From Pristionchus mayeri (Eukaryota; Nematoda; Chromadorea; Rhabditida; Neodiplogasteridae), in the NCBI GenBank assembly GCA_036245805.1, contig BTRK01000005.1, forward strand, positions 32,035,469-32,099,468: DNA of 64,000 nucleotides. The letters are read 5' to 3'. The position numbers were made by a program, and so were the translations under genes. The notes below the pieces were generated by a model. That model had not been told where the DNA came from, searched no databases, and was given only the letters and a program-made list of their open reading frames with translations. Positions 12,218-24,900 of the stretch are shown here, in pieces (position 1 is the stretch's first letter; each line of letters begins with the position of its first letter).

Positions 12218-15200
12218 CTATTCTCTGGCTAGCTTAGCCATTCTGTCACAGAGTGCAACCTTCATGCCATCGGAAAAGTTGTCGTATTCAGGAGACTGAA
12301 ACAAAAAAAGATATAAAGCGCTATTAAAATAAAAACTTATTTTCAGATAATTTAATATTATTTTAATCTTATATTAGACTTCATCCCACCTTGAGCTTCT
12401 CAACTAGAAGAGCAGTGCTATTGAATGAGTTGATACAGTGGTCCTGAAAATCAACTTTTAATGAACCCGTTATGTGAATCTGAACAGAAGGCACTAGGTC
12501 AGATGAGAACAATTGAGTCCTGCCGCCTTTGCAATTTAAAAGTCGACATGAACCAATTGTTCCCATCCGAATTAGTGCCGAATAAAACCTTGAGAGCAGC
12601 GAGTCCGTATTGATTCGAGAAGAGCAATTTCTCCATCTCATCGAACCCCGTCGACTGCATGAGATACTCCTCCGCCTCTTTGACCATGTTCTAAATATTG
12701 ATTTAATAAAGAAAATACTAAATTATGGCACTATGTACGATAAGAACCTTCCAGGTGATAACCAAACATAATACTCGTCCGTAGCTTTTTTCGCAGTAGA
12801 CGTTTTGACAGTGTGGTAACCTAATGTGAAAATACTGGAGAAAGGAACTTTTTTGATTCTCATTTGACCTCGTACCGAAATTATTCATCATACCTTCATC
12901 TCGAAACGATCGGCCAACTTTAGAATGTGGAGCACTGTGCGATCTAAAAAAAATGTAAACATTGCGCGGTGGCGGTAACTTGACCAATTATGCTTAGCCA
13001 ATCTTTTTTGCTAATGGACAGCGCAAATGAAATAAAATGATTCAATATTCACCTGTAATCTTCGCCTCTCGAGGATAGATCAGATTGAGAAGATCGAGAA
13101 ACTCCTATAAAGTTAGAAATTTCTCGATCTTTCAAAGTTTATGAACACTTAAGAACAACAAAAGAAACCTCATAAACAACATCATTGATCTCAACTTCTT
13201 CCTTATCCTTCGAAGTAAAATCTCCGAAGAATAGAGTCTCGAAGACAGGAGAATGAATAGCCAGATACTGAAAACAACATTTCATGCTAATTAAGATGTT
13301 CTTTTTTTCAAAATAAACAAGCTAATATTTTTTCTGGACGCAGATCCAAATGAGATATTTTATATGGGAAGGATTTCGTCTTCAAACAACACCAGTAAGT
13401 TTTTTCAAAAAACCTCTCTGGAAACATGGAGTTTCTCCTCTCCAATCTTCAGAATAACATCACTTCGATGGTTCGGTGCAGTGAATTTACAAGGTTCAGC
13501 AATCGGAATGCACCTAGAAAAAAAGGATTTCGGAAAGCAAAATAAAATGCAAGAAATTGTCAGTTATTCTGTGTTGTAAAGCTCACCCTTCGGAATTGGT
13601 GATGCGAATTTGGAATTCCACGATGGCTTTGTTGTCGATGCTGTAGGCCTAGATAAATTATTCTTCGAAAAGATATAGAATAAAAGTGGAAATTCTAAGA
13701 AGATCGAGGCTCAAGATATTTTTAAAACTAATAACAGTCCTATAGATCAATGTTTTCTATCATCATAGAAAATAGCCCATAAAAGTCCATGTCCTAGATA
13801 AAATGAAATATATATTTAGTTTAGGATACCAGGATAAGAAACCTTCGGATTCAGTAGACAGCTCCAGATTACGGAATGGTGCTCGAGAGAACTGTTTCCC
13901 TCATTGAACGATTTGCTCTGGAATTGAATTGGATGGTAATGCATTACATCGATAACTTTTAGTGATTTTCAATTTGTTTCAAACACAATTCACTCAAACA
14001 TATGGAACAAAAAGTGGCACTTCTGCATTGAGGAGGATAGGCTCAGCGAATTTTCCCTTTGAGTTGGCTGAGAAAAGTTCCAGAACGTTCCCTCTCTTCC
14101 TCATTCGATTCATTTGACATTATATATATTTGTATTAGAATTGGTTGAGTAATAAAAGCTTACCTTTCCGCCGTAAGGAACTATAAATCCAATCGAATGA
14201 TGCCACATCATCTCTACATCTGCTTCGCACTTCCATGGTCCTTTGTTATTCCCTGCACATTTCACAACGATCCTTCCGAGGTCTTGTCCGTTCAGGTGAA
14301 ACTTTTCAATTGAAGCAGTCCTGAAAACGATAGAAATAAATGATAATTCGTAATCGCGTAATATTTTTTTATTATTTCTCATTTACATTAATGATATTGT
14401 CGATTCATTTCTTGTTGATTCATATCTCTTCGCTGATGACCTTAAGCTCGTATTCTCATTTAATCATAAATCGCCTCCTTCCCATTCTCCCCTACAATCA
14501 TCTCTTGATTTACTCAATGACTGGTGCTTGGCATGGCAAATGTCTGTCAACCCAGATAAATCCCACGTTCTACATGTAGGCGAATCCAATCCTAGAATAG
14601 CTTACTCGTTCAATTCTATAATTACATCTACCAATATTGTTAAAGACCTAGGAGTTCTCATCTCAGAAAATCTTTCATTCCGCCCCCATATGACACCGGT
14701 TGCATAAGAATCGAGCAACGACATTTAGGACCTGGCACATCGATTTTTCAATAACTAGTGGAAAGGGGTTCTCGAGGATGCTGATCATAATAGGCATCTT
14801 CATTTTGAACCAACTCGACCGGTTAGGCCAGGCTGCGTGTAGGCTGCATATCGCGTTGTGTTCATAACTCGAAATTTGGACAGCGTTAATATAAGACTAA
14901 CAAAAAGATTTTAATGCTAAATTCGCATTTTTGCGTGATACACCATTGAAATAAAATTTTGGATGTCGAATATAAGGTCGGACCTAAAAGCGAGAGCGGT
15001 ACAGTAAGATGCGTCTTGATCATGGGATCATTTTTCGTATACTATGTATGGCATTATAAGTTGGCGCTTTTTAGTTACACTCGATTTTGTAACGTAATTT
15101 TCAACTTTTCGCCGCGCAATTGGCGCGGAGAGTGATAAATGACAACGAATTCAATTGGAGTTAATTGTCATTTCCCATTATCCTCGAGAACCCCTTTCCA

Positions 15201-16115
15201 CTAGTTATTGAAAAATCGATGTTCCAGATCTTGCTCAATTCTTACACAACCTGCGTCATATCGTTGATATAGTTAAAAAGGCTTCTAAGCGTGTCAACTT
15301 CATGTTCATTGCCATTAAATCCACAAATCCTCTTGTACTTATCCATGCCTATAAAACTCATGTCCGTTCTATTCTCGAGTATTGCTCAGTAGTTTATTCT
15401 CCTCACATTCTCAAGGATAGAAAACTCCTTGGAAAAGTTCAACACTTTTTCTTCGCAAATGACATTTTCGCTGTAAAATTCCCTTTATCTTATCTCTTAT
15501 GCACTGTCTTGTGAGACGTTCAATTTGGAACCTCTCGACCACCGTCGCAATTTATCGTCCTTCAAATTTGTTCATTCATTATTATGTCCACATTCAACTG
15601 TTTCCCCTTCTTTATTATTTGATTTCAGAGAATTTCGCACACGAGGTTCGTCTCGTAAATTATTCCCACGTTTTAGAGCTTCTGATAATTTATCTAAACA
15701 CTTTATCTCTCATCGTACTTATTCCACTATAAATTCGTTACCTCAAGGAACCCTTTCCCACTCTTCCACATTATTCCTCAAGCGTATTTCCTCTAAGTTG
15801 CCCATTTCATACTTGTTTTAACTCTCTCTCTCACTTTCTCTTTTTCTCGATAAACTCTGTTCGGCTCGTCGAATCGCGGCGACTACTACAATCCACCTGC
15901 CACACCGTCATTCTAAATTGTACCAGTTCCAAGCTACTGGTTTTTGTATTCGCACATTTACTTTTTGCGATAAAGATAAGATAGCCCATAAAGAGTTAAA
16001 ATTTAACGAACCATTTAAATCCTCCTTCATTGAATACTTTCGATTCAACCTTTCCCGTTTCGAGAGTTGATGTATCGACCTCCCATCGAAAAACGAAGTT
16101 GGGATTATCATTCAT
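12218..16115 (-). CDS. MATH-BTB domain protein, gene D
   Basis: Exons are visible at about 16005-16115 (MATH start, FVFRWEVDTS), 14166-14322 (NKGPWKCEADVEM), 13843-13921, 13591-13652, 13415-13514 (BTB, SDVILKIGEEKLHVS), 13171-13268 (HSPVFETLFFGDF), 13053-13107, 12892-12946, 12585-12692, 12391-12444 and 12218-12299 (ends DRMAKLARE). The phases I checked in the MATH and early BTB exons agree. Intron 1 is 1.7 kb long because it holds a retroelement fragment with a foldback inside it. A short open segment at about 13995-14095 (KRGNVLELFSANSKGK) could be an additional exon, but I cannot join it. Role as for gene B. Start chosen by homology; unlike its neighbours, the nearest acceptor (TTTAG, about 16135) is some 20 bases upstream. 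Confidence 0.72.
14385..15821 (+). mobile_element. Decayed CR1/Jockey-type reverse transcriptase fragment in intron 1 of gene D
   Basis: The plus strand reads as a degraded C-terminal half of a non-LTR reverse transcriptase, unlike the RTE copies elsewhere. The YINDI segment with the FADDLKLV catalytic box is at about 14388-14455. DWCLAWQMSVNPDKS and KDLGVLIS follow to about 14690. After an interruption come KASKRVNFMFIAIKS, the RSILEYCSVVYSPH block (to about 15450) and, after a frame change, a LEPLDHRRNLSSFKF-like tail ending near 15821. Several frame breaks and a nested foldback show it is dead. It lies antisense to gene D. Confidence 0.8.
14738..15221. mobile_element. Foldback/MITE nested inside the CR1-like fragment
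   Basis: A 484-bp segment whose ends are near-perfect inverted repeats of about 42 bp: CATCGATTTTTCAATAACTA... at 14738 and its complement ending at 15221. It splits the reverse transcriptase homology on both sides, so it arrived after that fragment. It has no coding capacity. Confidence 0.82.
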
Positions 16116-16984
16116 CGTAGAAACAAGAATATCTAAATAAGTTAAAGTTAAATACGAAAATAATATTGTTTCGATATCATTCGCTAGTAAATAGATACGG
16201 GAAGGAGGATCGTCAATGCGCACAAGGGGTTGCTGAATAAAAAATGGTCTTCAAATTACAAAACAATAATCATGCACCAAATAACAATATACTGGAATGG
16301 TTGAGAACCATTTCGCCTCATTAACTTTTGATAATATGAATGAAATATTATTTATACATTTCGGCATCGTGAACATATGAACAGGTGAAAATCAACAACG
16401 CATTAGTAGTATAGTAAATGCAGTAGTGGAAAAATGGCAATAACAACGTAATTATTTACATTTCGATTAGATTTCTCGTAAACTCGAAGTGGATCAAATC
16501 ATTCTAATTCTATCATAGATCGCAATCTTTATCCCATCGGAAAACTCATCGCACTCGGGCAACTGGAAGAATAATTAAATAATCAAAGCCAAACAGCACA
16601 GTTGTGGTGTTTTTGCACTTTTTTATCTTCCACCACTCCAACCCTTTTCCTTACAGTGTAGAGCATTTTTGTTGAACAATAGATAATGTGTTTTGTCTTT
16701 GTAGAATCTAAGGAAATATTCGCACCTTGAGCTTGTCAACCAGATCCGATGCATTGGTAAACGAATTGAGGCAATGATCCTGAGAGAGAATGAATCGCTA
16801 GCAAATGCAAAATTGCTCCACAACATCTCATATTAGCATATCTATTCGCCCAAACTGAACAATATCTTACGCTGGACAGAGAGAGAGGGAGAGAGAGATC
16901 GATATTTTGTATCAAAGGCAAGTGATTGGCAACGCGTGAATTCCTCTTTACACAACTCAGGGACAACTGTTCCAACCAAGTTGG

Positions 16985-17062
16985 TGTTCTAGTGGGGAAG
17001 ACGTGTGTCTGTCATACAGAAGCTTACGGGTTCGATCCCAACGGTTATTTTTTGCCGTCTTT
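16985..17062 (+). repeat. tRNA-like (SINE-type) repeat in gene E intron
   Basis: The stretch shows a degenerate A box (TGTTCTAGTGG) and a clear B box (GGTTCGATCCC) at tRNA-like spacing, then a T-rich end. The stems do not pair as in a working tRNA, so I read it as a tRNA-derived repeat. Confidence 0.5.
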
Positions 17063-17644
17063 GTGATTATGGACTATTTTTTCAATGATTATGAATGCAA
17101 TAAAACATTGAGAATATAATCCAGGGAGAGAGGAATTAAAATAGTATAGCAAAAAGCTCAATAAAGAGATTAGGAAACCTTAAGAGAGGCGAGTCTGTAG
17201 TGATCCGCGAAAAGAAGTTTCTTCAAAACATCGATTCCCTTAGATTGGGCTAGATTCCTTTCTGATGCCTTCACCAGATCCTGCGATTGAAAACGTTTTA
17301 TTCGAATAAAAATATAATATAATACCTCAACCTGGAAACGATCAGCGAGCTTTAGAATATGTGGAACAGCGCGATCTGAAAAAAAATGACTCATATTTTT
17401 TTAATATTTAAAAGCGATACTGAGTGGTTTGAAAGAGTAGAACACAAATATTGTAAATTGTAAGCTCGGTTTTAAAATTCTCCAATAGCTACTACTATCG
17501 GTATTACTATGTTTTTATATTCAACTAAACATTGCTGAACAGTGGATAAATTTTTAATCTCTACAAGTGCCCACACTATGAAATCTGGTGGATGTCATTT
17601 TGAACGTAGTTTTCGACGACTGGAACTACTAACTAGAGTTAGCA

Positions 17645-17750
17645 ATACGAGGGGATGTTACGAGCTCATTACGCCCCCCCCCCCTCCTCGAATTACGAAA
17701 TAACAGTAGGGGGAGGATAACGAGCTCGTATCCTCCCCTCGTATTTCCAA
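17645..17750. repeat. Short imperfect palindrome
   Basis: Inverted copies of AATACGAGGGGA-type sequence, each carrying GAGCTC, face each other around a C-rich centre in an intron of pseudogene E. Confidence 0.6.
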
Positions 17751-19237
17751 TTCTACTACTAACCTGTGATATCCGTCGTTCGGGAATAAATTAAGTGCAG
17801 AAGATCAAGGAATTCCTATAAAGCATACCGTTGTCAATACATTGTTGAAGCCATTTAAAAAATCTCCTGCCCAGCGAAGTTCAAAGACGGGCAATGAACA
17901 AATAACTAAGTTATTTCGTCGCCTCGCCAAAAATATTGCAAAATAGCATCGCGTAGCAAGCTAACAGGCTATGTACCGTACTAAATTTTTGACACTTTCC
18001 TAGAAGCGTACCAAGCCCAGCCTCCTCTGTCCAATTCACATCATAAAGTTGCTATACCTGACTTAACTTGCTAAAGCTAATGACAATGTTTCTTAGAGTT
18101 TTGCTTAGACTGATTAGACTCGAATTTCGGTTACTGAAGGCTGGATACTCCACCACGCCCCAAGGGGGGTCAAGAGGGCGGGGCTTGGTAGGCTTCAAGG
18201 AAAGTTTCAAATTTTTAAAATCGAAAAGTCTTACTGACCTCATACACAACATCCTTTATCTCCATTTCCTCCTTGTTCTTCTTAACAAAATCACTGAAGA
18301 AGAGGGCCTCGAACACAGGAGAATGGACACCAAATGTCCAGTAATTATTTGCATGTGAACTCAAATGCAAATAGAGCGTTAAGAGGACATTAGAAAAATT
18401 TTTGAAAATAAGTTTCAGAAACAAATAAATAGGGATTCAAAAGCGCAACCAAGAAATAGTACTCTTTCTCTATTCCTTTTCTCAATTCTAAAATTGACAT
18501 ACCTCTTTCGAAACATGAAGCAGATTCTCTCCAATCTTCAAAACGACGTTGCTCTTTCGATTCGGTGCAGCCAAAATCCCCGGATCGGCGATCCATTTAC
18601 CTCTTTAAAAATAATATTTAATATTTTCTCCTGAATGAATTTGTCAATATACGTTTATAATTTAAAATAAATTATCAAGAATTTATTCCTTATATATCCC
18701 CTTTCAGAAATATTTTTGAAAGCGAACAATAAAACATGATCACCGTGTTGCTCATTCCTTTTCCTTCATTTCACAGTGCAGCATACGTCACTTCACCATC
18801 ACAATTCCACGGTCCATTGTGATCCAAATCACAACGCAGAGTAAGATTCCCCCAAACAGAGAATTGATCGAGACGTTCAAATTCCGTCAGCCTAAAAAGC
18901 AAAATATAGGTAATCTACGCATTTCTGCCGCTATTATCAATATTTTCAATGGCCTCGTGTTAATAAAGCCGTCTAAGAAGTCAAATAAATGAAACAGTGA
19001 ACCTATTGGCAAAAAATGACGAGAGGTTCGGAATGAGAAACATACAACTAACCATCTGTATCCTCCCCCGTTGAAGATTCCCGGTTCCGCCTTCCCGATT
19101 TTATAAATAGCTGTCGCATTATTGATCGTCCAGCGAAGATCGAAGTTGGAATTATCGTCCATCCTAAGAAGATCACTTCAAATATAAATAATATAGCGAA
19201 ATCTTCAAAAAATGTTTTGATATACTGTGAGAATTGA

Positions 19238-19376
19238 ATGCGTAGCAACGTGATTCTTCTTAAAGAACAACAATATTAGCGGAAAGGAAAAATATTCGCA
19301 GCAAAATATTTAACCGTTCCCCGAATATTGTTGTACTTTAAGAAGTTTGTCATGTACGCCACGTTGCTACGCATTC
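19238..19376. repeat. Small foldback (about 140 bp)
   Basis: The ends AATGCGTAGCAACGTG and CACGTTGCTACGCATT are exact complements, and the arms continue through complementary AACAACAATATT and AATATTGTTGT blocks. It lies just upstream of the gene E start and next to the large palindrome. Confidence 0.8.
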
Positions 19377-19395
19377 TATGTTCACAGTAATAGAT

Positions 19396-21544
19396 CTCAT
19401 TAAGAGACCGGATCGGTAAGACTCGATCATACTCGCCAGCCCCCGGCCACGTCCCACCGGAATGGAAACCAGGCCACGATACTTTGTGCATGTACACCCC
19501 TTGGCCCGTGTTGCACAAAGTACCACTGATTTATCGATTTGACTTGTATGCAGGAAAATACAAGGGCTCAAAGTCAAAAAATTGAAATTTCATAATTTCT
19601 GAACGAGACAAGATAGACTCAAAATCTCTTTTGCATTATACTAGGTATGCCCAATAACCTAAATTTAGCTACTCTGATCGAATATCATTCAATTGTATTA
19701 TCAAGTTTATTGTAACAAATTTTGGTTTTTGCTCAAAAATTTTACCACATGGAAAAACCAGGCCGGATTACTACGGTTAAAATGTACCCTGATAAAAACT
19801 ACATTTATATGACGACTTGTGAGATTGATTCAATTTTTATCTTTTTGCTCCCAAAGGCTCAAATGTTTGGAATTTCAGGTTTTTCGTTCTAACTTCTTTC
19901 ATTTATACTTTATAGAAGAACAATTGACGAAAAAATGAGTTTTAAGGTTGGGTTGTGCGAAAACTTATCGAAAAGTCCGATTTTGAATGGCTCCAAAAAA
20001 GTCGATTTTCGAATTGCCGATCGTTAATTTTTGGTCATCTAAAAATGTAGATTTTCAAAAATATCAAGATGCGCATACCGCACAAAATAAAGAAGACTTC
20101 CATATAAATAAGAAAATTTACATATTAGCTTCTGTACATGCTTTCACGTGCAGATATTTATCACCGAACTTTGCAAAAGTGATCATGCCGACCAAAATTT
20201 ATCGATTGAAATCAAGTTGATTTGGTGACGTAATATCATAAAACAATTAATAATGCAAAAGCAATGCCGAAAAAGAAGCGGAATTCTTATTTCCAAAAAA
20301 AGGAGTCTCGAATTCTCGATTATTCCCTTGTTTGCCCATTGAAAATTAAAGGATTTCGGTGTAAAATCCACTTCTACTTAACTTAAGTTATAGAAGAGTA
20401 CTAGATGAGTACTTACAAGGAAACATAAGCTCATCCTATCTTTCCCTTTTCACGAAATTTTTAATCAAATTTAATCAAAATCCAGATCTGGCGTACTAAT
20501 TTCATGTGTAAATCACTTATGTTTCCTTGTAAGTACTCATCTAGTACTCTTCTATAACTTAAGTTAAGTAGAAGTGGATTTTACACCGAAATCCTTTAAT
20601 TTTCAACGGGCAAACAAGGGAATAATCGAGAATTCGAGACTCCTTTTTTTGGAAATAAGAATTCCGCTTCTTTTTCGGCATTGCTTTTGCATTATTAATT
20701 GTTTTATGATATTACGTCACCAAATCAACTTGATTTCAATCGATAAATTTTGGTCGGCATGATCACTTTTGCAAAGTTCGGTGATAAATATCTGCACGTG
20801 AAAGCATGTACAGAAGCTAATATGTAAATTTTCTTATTTATATGGAAGTCTTCTTTATTTTGTACGGTATGCGCATCTTGATATTTTTGAAAATCTACAT
20901 TTTTAGATGACCAAAAATTAACGAAATCGGCAATTCGAAAATCGACTTTTTTGGAGCCATTCAAAATCGGACTTTTCGATAAGTTTTCGCACAACCCAAC
21001 CTTAAAACTCATTTTTTCGTCAATTGTTCTTCTATAAAGTATAAATGAAAGAAGTTAGAACGAAAAACCTGAAATTCCAAACATTTGAGCCTTTGGGAGC
21101 AAAAAGATAAAAATTAAATCAATCTCACAAGTCGTCATATAAATGTAGTTTTTATCAGGGTACATTTTAACCGTAGTAATCCGGCCTGGTTTTTCCATGT
21201 GGTAAAATTTTTGAGCAAAAACCAAAATTTGTTACAATAAACTTGATAATACAATTGAATGATATTCGATCAGAGTAGCTAAATTTAGGTTATTGGGCAT
21301 ACCTAGTATAATGCAAAAGAGATTTTGAGTCTATCTTGTCTCGTTCAGAAATTATGAAATTTCAATTTTTTGACTTTGAGCCCTTGTATTTTCCTGCATA
21401 CAAGTCCAATCGATAAATCAGTGGTACTTTGTGCAACACGGGCCAAGGGGTGTACATGCACAAAGTATCGAGGCCTGGTTTCCATTCCGGTGGGACGTGG
21501 CCGGGGGGTGGTCGATTCTTACCGATCCGGTCTCTTAAGAGATA
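19396..21544. repeat. Large near-perfect palindrome, about 2.15 kb
   Basis: The sequence from about 19396 to 20431 is repeated in reverse complement from about 20516 to 21544, with only scattered differences and a spacer of roughly 85 bp. The arms include the reciprocal blocks GAGACCGGATCGGTAAGA (left end) and TCTTACCGATCCGGTCTC (right end). Open frames inside occur in mirrored pairs and resemble nothing known, so I do not call them genes. It fills the gap between MATH-BTB genes E and F. It may be a giant foldback element or an inverted duplication. Confidence 0.9.
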
Positions 21545-21973
21545 GATATTTTAAACAGGCTCGGGAACCATTGATTATTCACACAAGAATAGTGTCCTGC
21601 TCATCCCTTTATCTCACTTCAGACAATCTCAGTAAAACGAACACAATACAGAAAAAAATATCATCAACTCGACCTTCACAGAAAACCAGCTAAATATACG
21701 ATAATGGTAGCAGTGAATAATGTGACTGTAAGTCAGACTACGGTAGTGGATCATAGCGAAAAAATGGACGATCAAATTAACTCCCCGAAAATAACTCTTT
21801 GGTTAGAGATTCTCATGAGTCTATCGTACTGAAATTATATTTACGAAATCTTTCTAAAAAATTCTACAATAAAGGGGAAGTGTTAGTATTCGCAGACACA
21901 GATATCTTACGAAAAACTAATTGGCCTGAGCGTAATCAATGGAATATCGATTACTAAGCTCGGTGATCTCCAC

Positions 21974-24900
21974 TTAGGCTAGCTTGGCCATTCTGTCACA
22001 GATCGCGACCTTCATTTCAGCAGAGAAATTGGAGTATTCAGGAGACTAAAATAATAAATAAATTTTGAGTTAATTAATAGTTGTTTCGTCCTAGACTCAA
22101 AAGTAGAGAACATAGTTTTACTAAAAATGGTAATAAACAATAGACCCTCTAATCGATTAGCCAAGTCGACTAACGAGCAATGAGGATCAATTACCTTAGA
22201 AAAGGTAAATTGACTGTCATAAAACTTTTCGACTATGCACAATAGTCAATTCGCAATTCGATAGATGGTCTCAAAAGGAAACAAAATCTCTTCGTTCTCC
22301 GCACACTCTCTCATCACTCTACGTCGAGTGATGCGAGAATGTACAGGATGAAGAAACCTTGGCATGGTTTCTCGAACTCTGAAAGACAGGATACCGCGAG
22401 AGTCTCAGCCAGATCAGCTGCACGAGAGAAGGCATGGAGACAGTGGTCCTAAACATCAAAATATGTTTACCATACTATTTAAGGTCCATCTAGTGACTGC
22501 AATTCTATTTCTGTCAACTGTGGTTCTAGTTTAGCTTCCTTATTGGATCAGAAACTTCGACAAGTACCAGATACAACTTTAACTTTTTATTATAATAACC
22601 ACTAACCTTGAGAGTGGCGAACTTGTACTGATCAGCGAACTGAAGTTTCTTCATCACATCGTTTCTTCCTGCCTTGAGCAGATGCTTCTCACACTCCTTT
22701 ACTATTCCCTGAGATAGAAATAATTGATTTGCACGGTGAACGGAAGACTCGGGTTCGATTCCCGGTTCAAGCACATCCTTTGCAATCTTGGACAGTTCTT
22801 GAGCCGAAACCATATAAAACAGATCGCTTGCCTTCATCTGAAAGTGACTCGCGAGCTTCAAGATGTGAGGAACCGTACGGTCTGCAATAAAAATTCAAAT
22901 ATTTACAGCAATAAAAATCAATATTCACCTTTGATCTCCACCATTCGATCGTAGAATAAGTGCAGAAGATCGAGGAACTCCTGAAGAAAATTTTTTTTTC
23001 TCACTGTTTTTTTTCAATTTCCCAAATACTAAATCAATTTATAAGCGACGTCTATCGACCTTATGTGCTTGATTTCCTCGGCTAGAGAATAAATCAAGTA
23101 CAGAAGGTCAACGAATTCCTTAACGACGATAACGCTTGCAATACCAATAAGAATAAATCTGAATACCTCATAAACGACGTCTTTGATCTCCACTTCCTTC
23201 TTCTCTTTCTCAGCAGAATCACCGAAGAAAAGGGCCTCGAAGACAGGGGAGTGAATGGCCAGAAGCTGCGAGCAATTATTGAAATAATGTTAGAGGCATT
23301 ATTACGAAAATGAAGCTATTGGGGTGTCCGGAAAGTTCGTATATTTTTTCGTTTTTATTTTTGATTCAATGCTTTACAATTCTCAGTGACCAATGTATGC
23401 CCCCTTCTTTCTCACTACCTCCCTCCAGCGATTGGGCAGGGTCTCGATTCCTCTCTTCCAGAATGCGGGTTTCTTCGAGACCGCCCAGTTCACGAAAGCC
23501 CTCACAACTTCATCTCGATTCTTGAACTTCTTTCCTTTGCAGAAGTCAGAGAGAGAGCGGAAGCAGTGGTAGTCGCATGGGGAGAGATCCGGGAAATACG
23601 GTGGATGGGGAATCCTCTCGATCTTCAGCTCGTCCATTTTCTTCTGGGTCATCTTCGCTCGATGTGGGCGAGCATTGTCCATCAGAAGAAGAATTTTGCC
23701 CTGGTTCAGGAGTCTGGGAGGGACTCCGATCGCGACATCTTCCAGTTGTTCAGAGAAGAGGTCGGCATTGATGCTGGTGCCAGGGGCGAGGATCTCCCAG
23801 TAGATGGGACCGAGCACTGAGAAGAAGAAGCAGAGGAGTTCCTTCTTTCCGTGCTCTTCCTTCTTCGGGACGGGCGTGGGCTTCTCATCTGCATCCACCC
23901 ATTGCAGTCTCCTCACAGGGTTATCGTGCGTGATCCACTTCTCATCTGTAGCGATGATGGAATTGACCCATCGAAGATTGGATCTACGATGGAGTAATTC
24001 CCGACAGACTTGAACACGATTTTTCAGCTGTTCGGGGGAGAGGTCATGGGGAATCACTTGTGGGAGTTTCAGCTTCTTCCCAGATCGATGGAGGATATCG
24101 GACACCGTTGATCTGGGATTACCAGTATCCTTCTTCAACTCACGCACACTGACCATGGGCTTGCGCTTCAGTGTGCGGAGAACGAGAGGCTGATCGAGGG
24201 AGGGACGGCGTCCAGAGCGGGGTTGATCATCGAGACCAAACTCCCCTTTCTTGAAGCGGGAGAACCACTTGTAGCAGAAGGGTATGGAGGGGGCGTCAGC
24301 TCCTTCCGACTGTGCCAGGGCAGAGTGGGCCTCCTTCACGGATCGGCCAAGACGGTAGTAATGAAGTAAAACCGCTCGGAGGTAGAGATGGGAGTCCATC
24401 ACAAGAATCAATGTAGCGTAGCAACTAGGAGACTGATTAAATCCTCTCACTACTCAACGTCAGAATGATGCAATACATTGTTGACAAACAGATTGCGCAA
24501 TCACTGCATTTGATCGCGAACTGACTTTTTTCGGAAGCATTATACGAACTTTCCGGACACCCCAATAGATCTTGAAAAATTCAAAATTTAACAGGAATAT
24601 TGAGCAAAACACAATAGTTTCAGTACACGGCTGATATGAAGCACACAGAACCAACCTCTTTGGATACGTGGAGCTTCTTCTCTCCGATCTTCAGAATCAC
24701 GTCACTTCTGCTATGCGGAGTAGCGAATTTAGCAGGGTCAGCAATCGATTTATCTCTCAAAATGTTTATGATTTACTAGGTATCAAGAAAAAATATTAAT
24801 ATATTGTTTTTGTGAAAGAAGCTCACCCTTCTGAGCCGATGATATGGATGCGGAATTCCGCCGTGACCTGTTATTGACGTTGAATACCTAAATTTTTTTA

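Larger units (their letters stand above)
16494..19162 (-). pseudogene. MATH-BTB gene E, decayed
   Basis: Exon 1 (about 19055-19162, FDLRWTINNA) and exon 2 (about 18770-18892, HNGPWNCDGEV) encode the beginning of MATH, but exon 2 runs into an in-frame TGA soon after and the third and fourth MATH exons are missing from 18605-18760. BTB exons remain at about 18503-18590 (NRKSNVVLKIG) and 18239-18336 (HSPVFEALFFSDF). The second has lost its AG acceptor. Later exons lie at about 17763-17818, 17325-17377, 17173-17280, 16718-16780 and 16494-16560. A partial copy of the HSPVF exon lies at about 17870-17902. A functional BTB-only product is not excluded, but the splice losses make this most likely a pseudogene. 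Confidence 0.65.

Noticed and set aside
19987..21012. Mirrored open frames inside the large palindrome
   Set aside because: They occur as reverse-complement twins because the arms are inverted copies, and they match no family and lack gene-like structure.
23055..23119. Mutually exclusive alternative exon in gene F
   Set aside because: The donor phase (2) does not fit exon 8 (needs 1), so a simple swap would break the frame.
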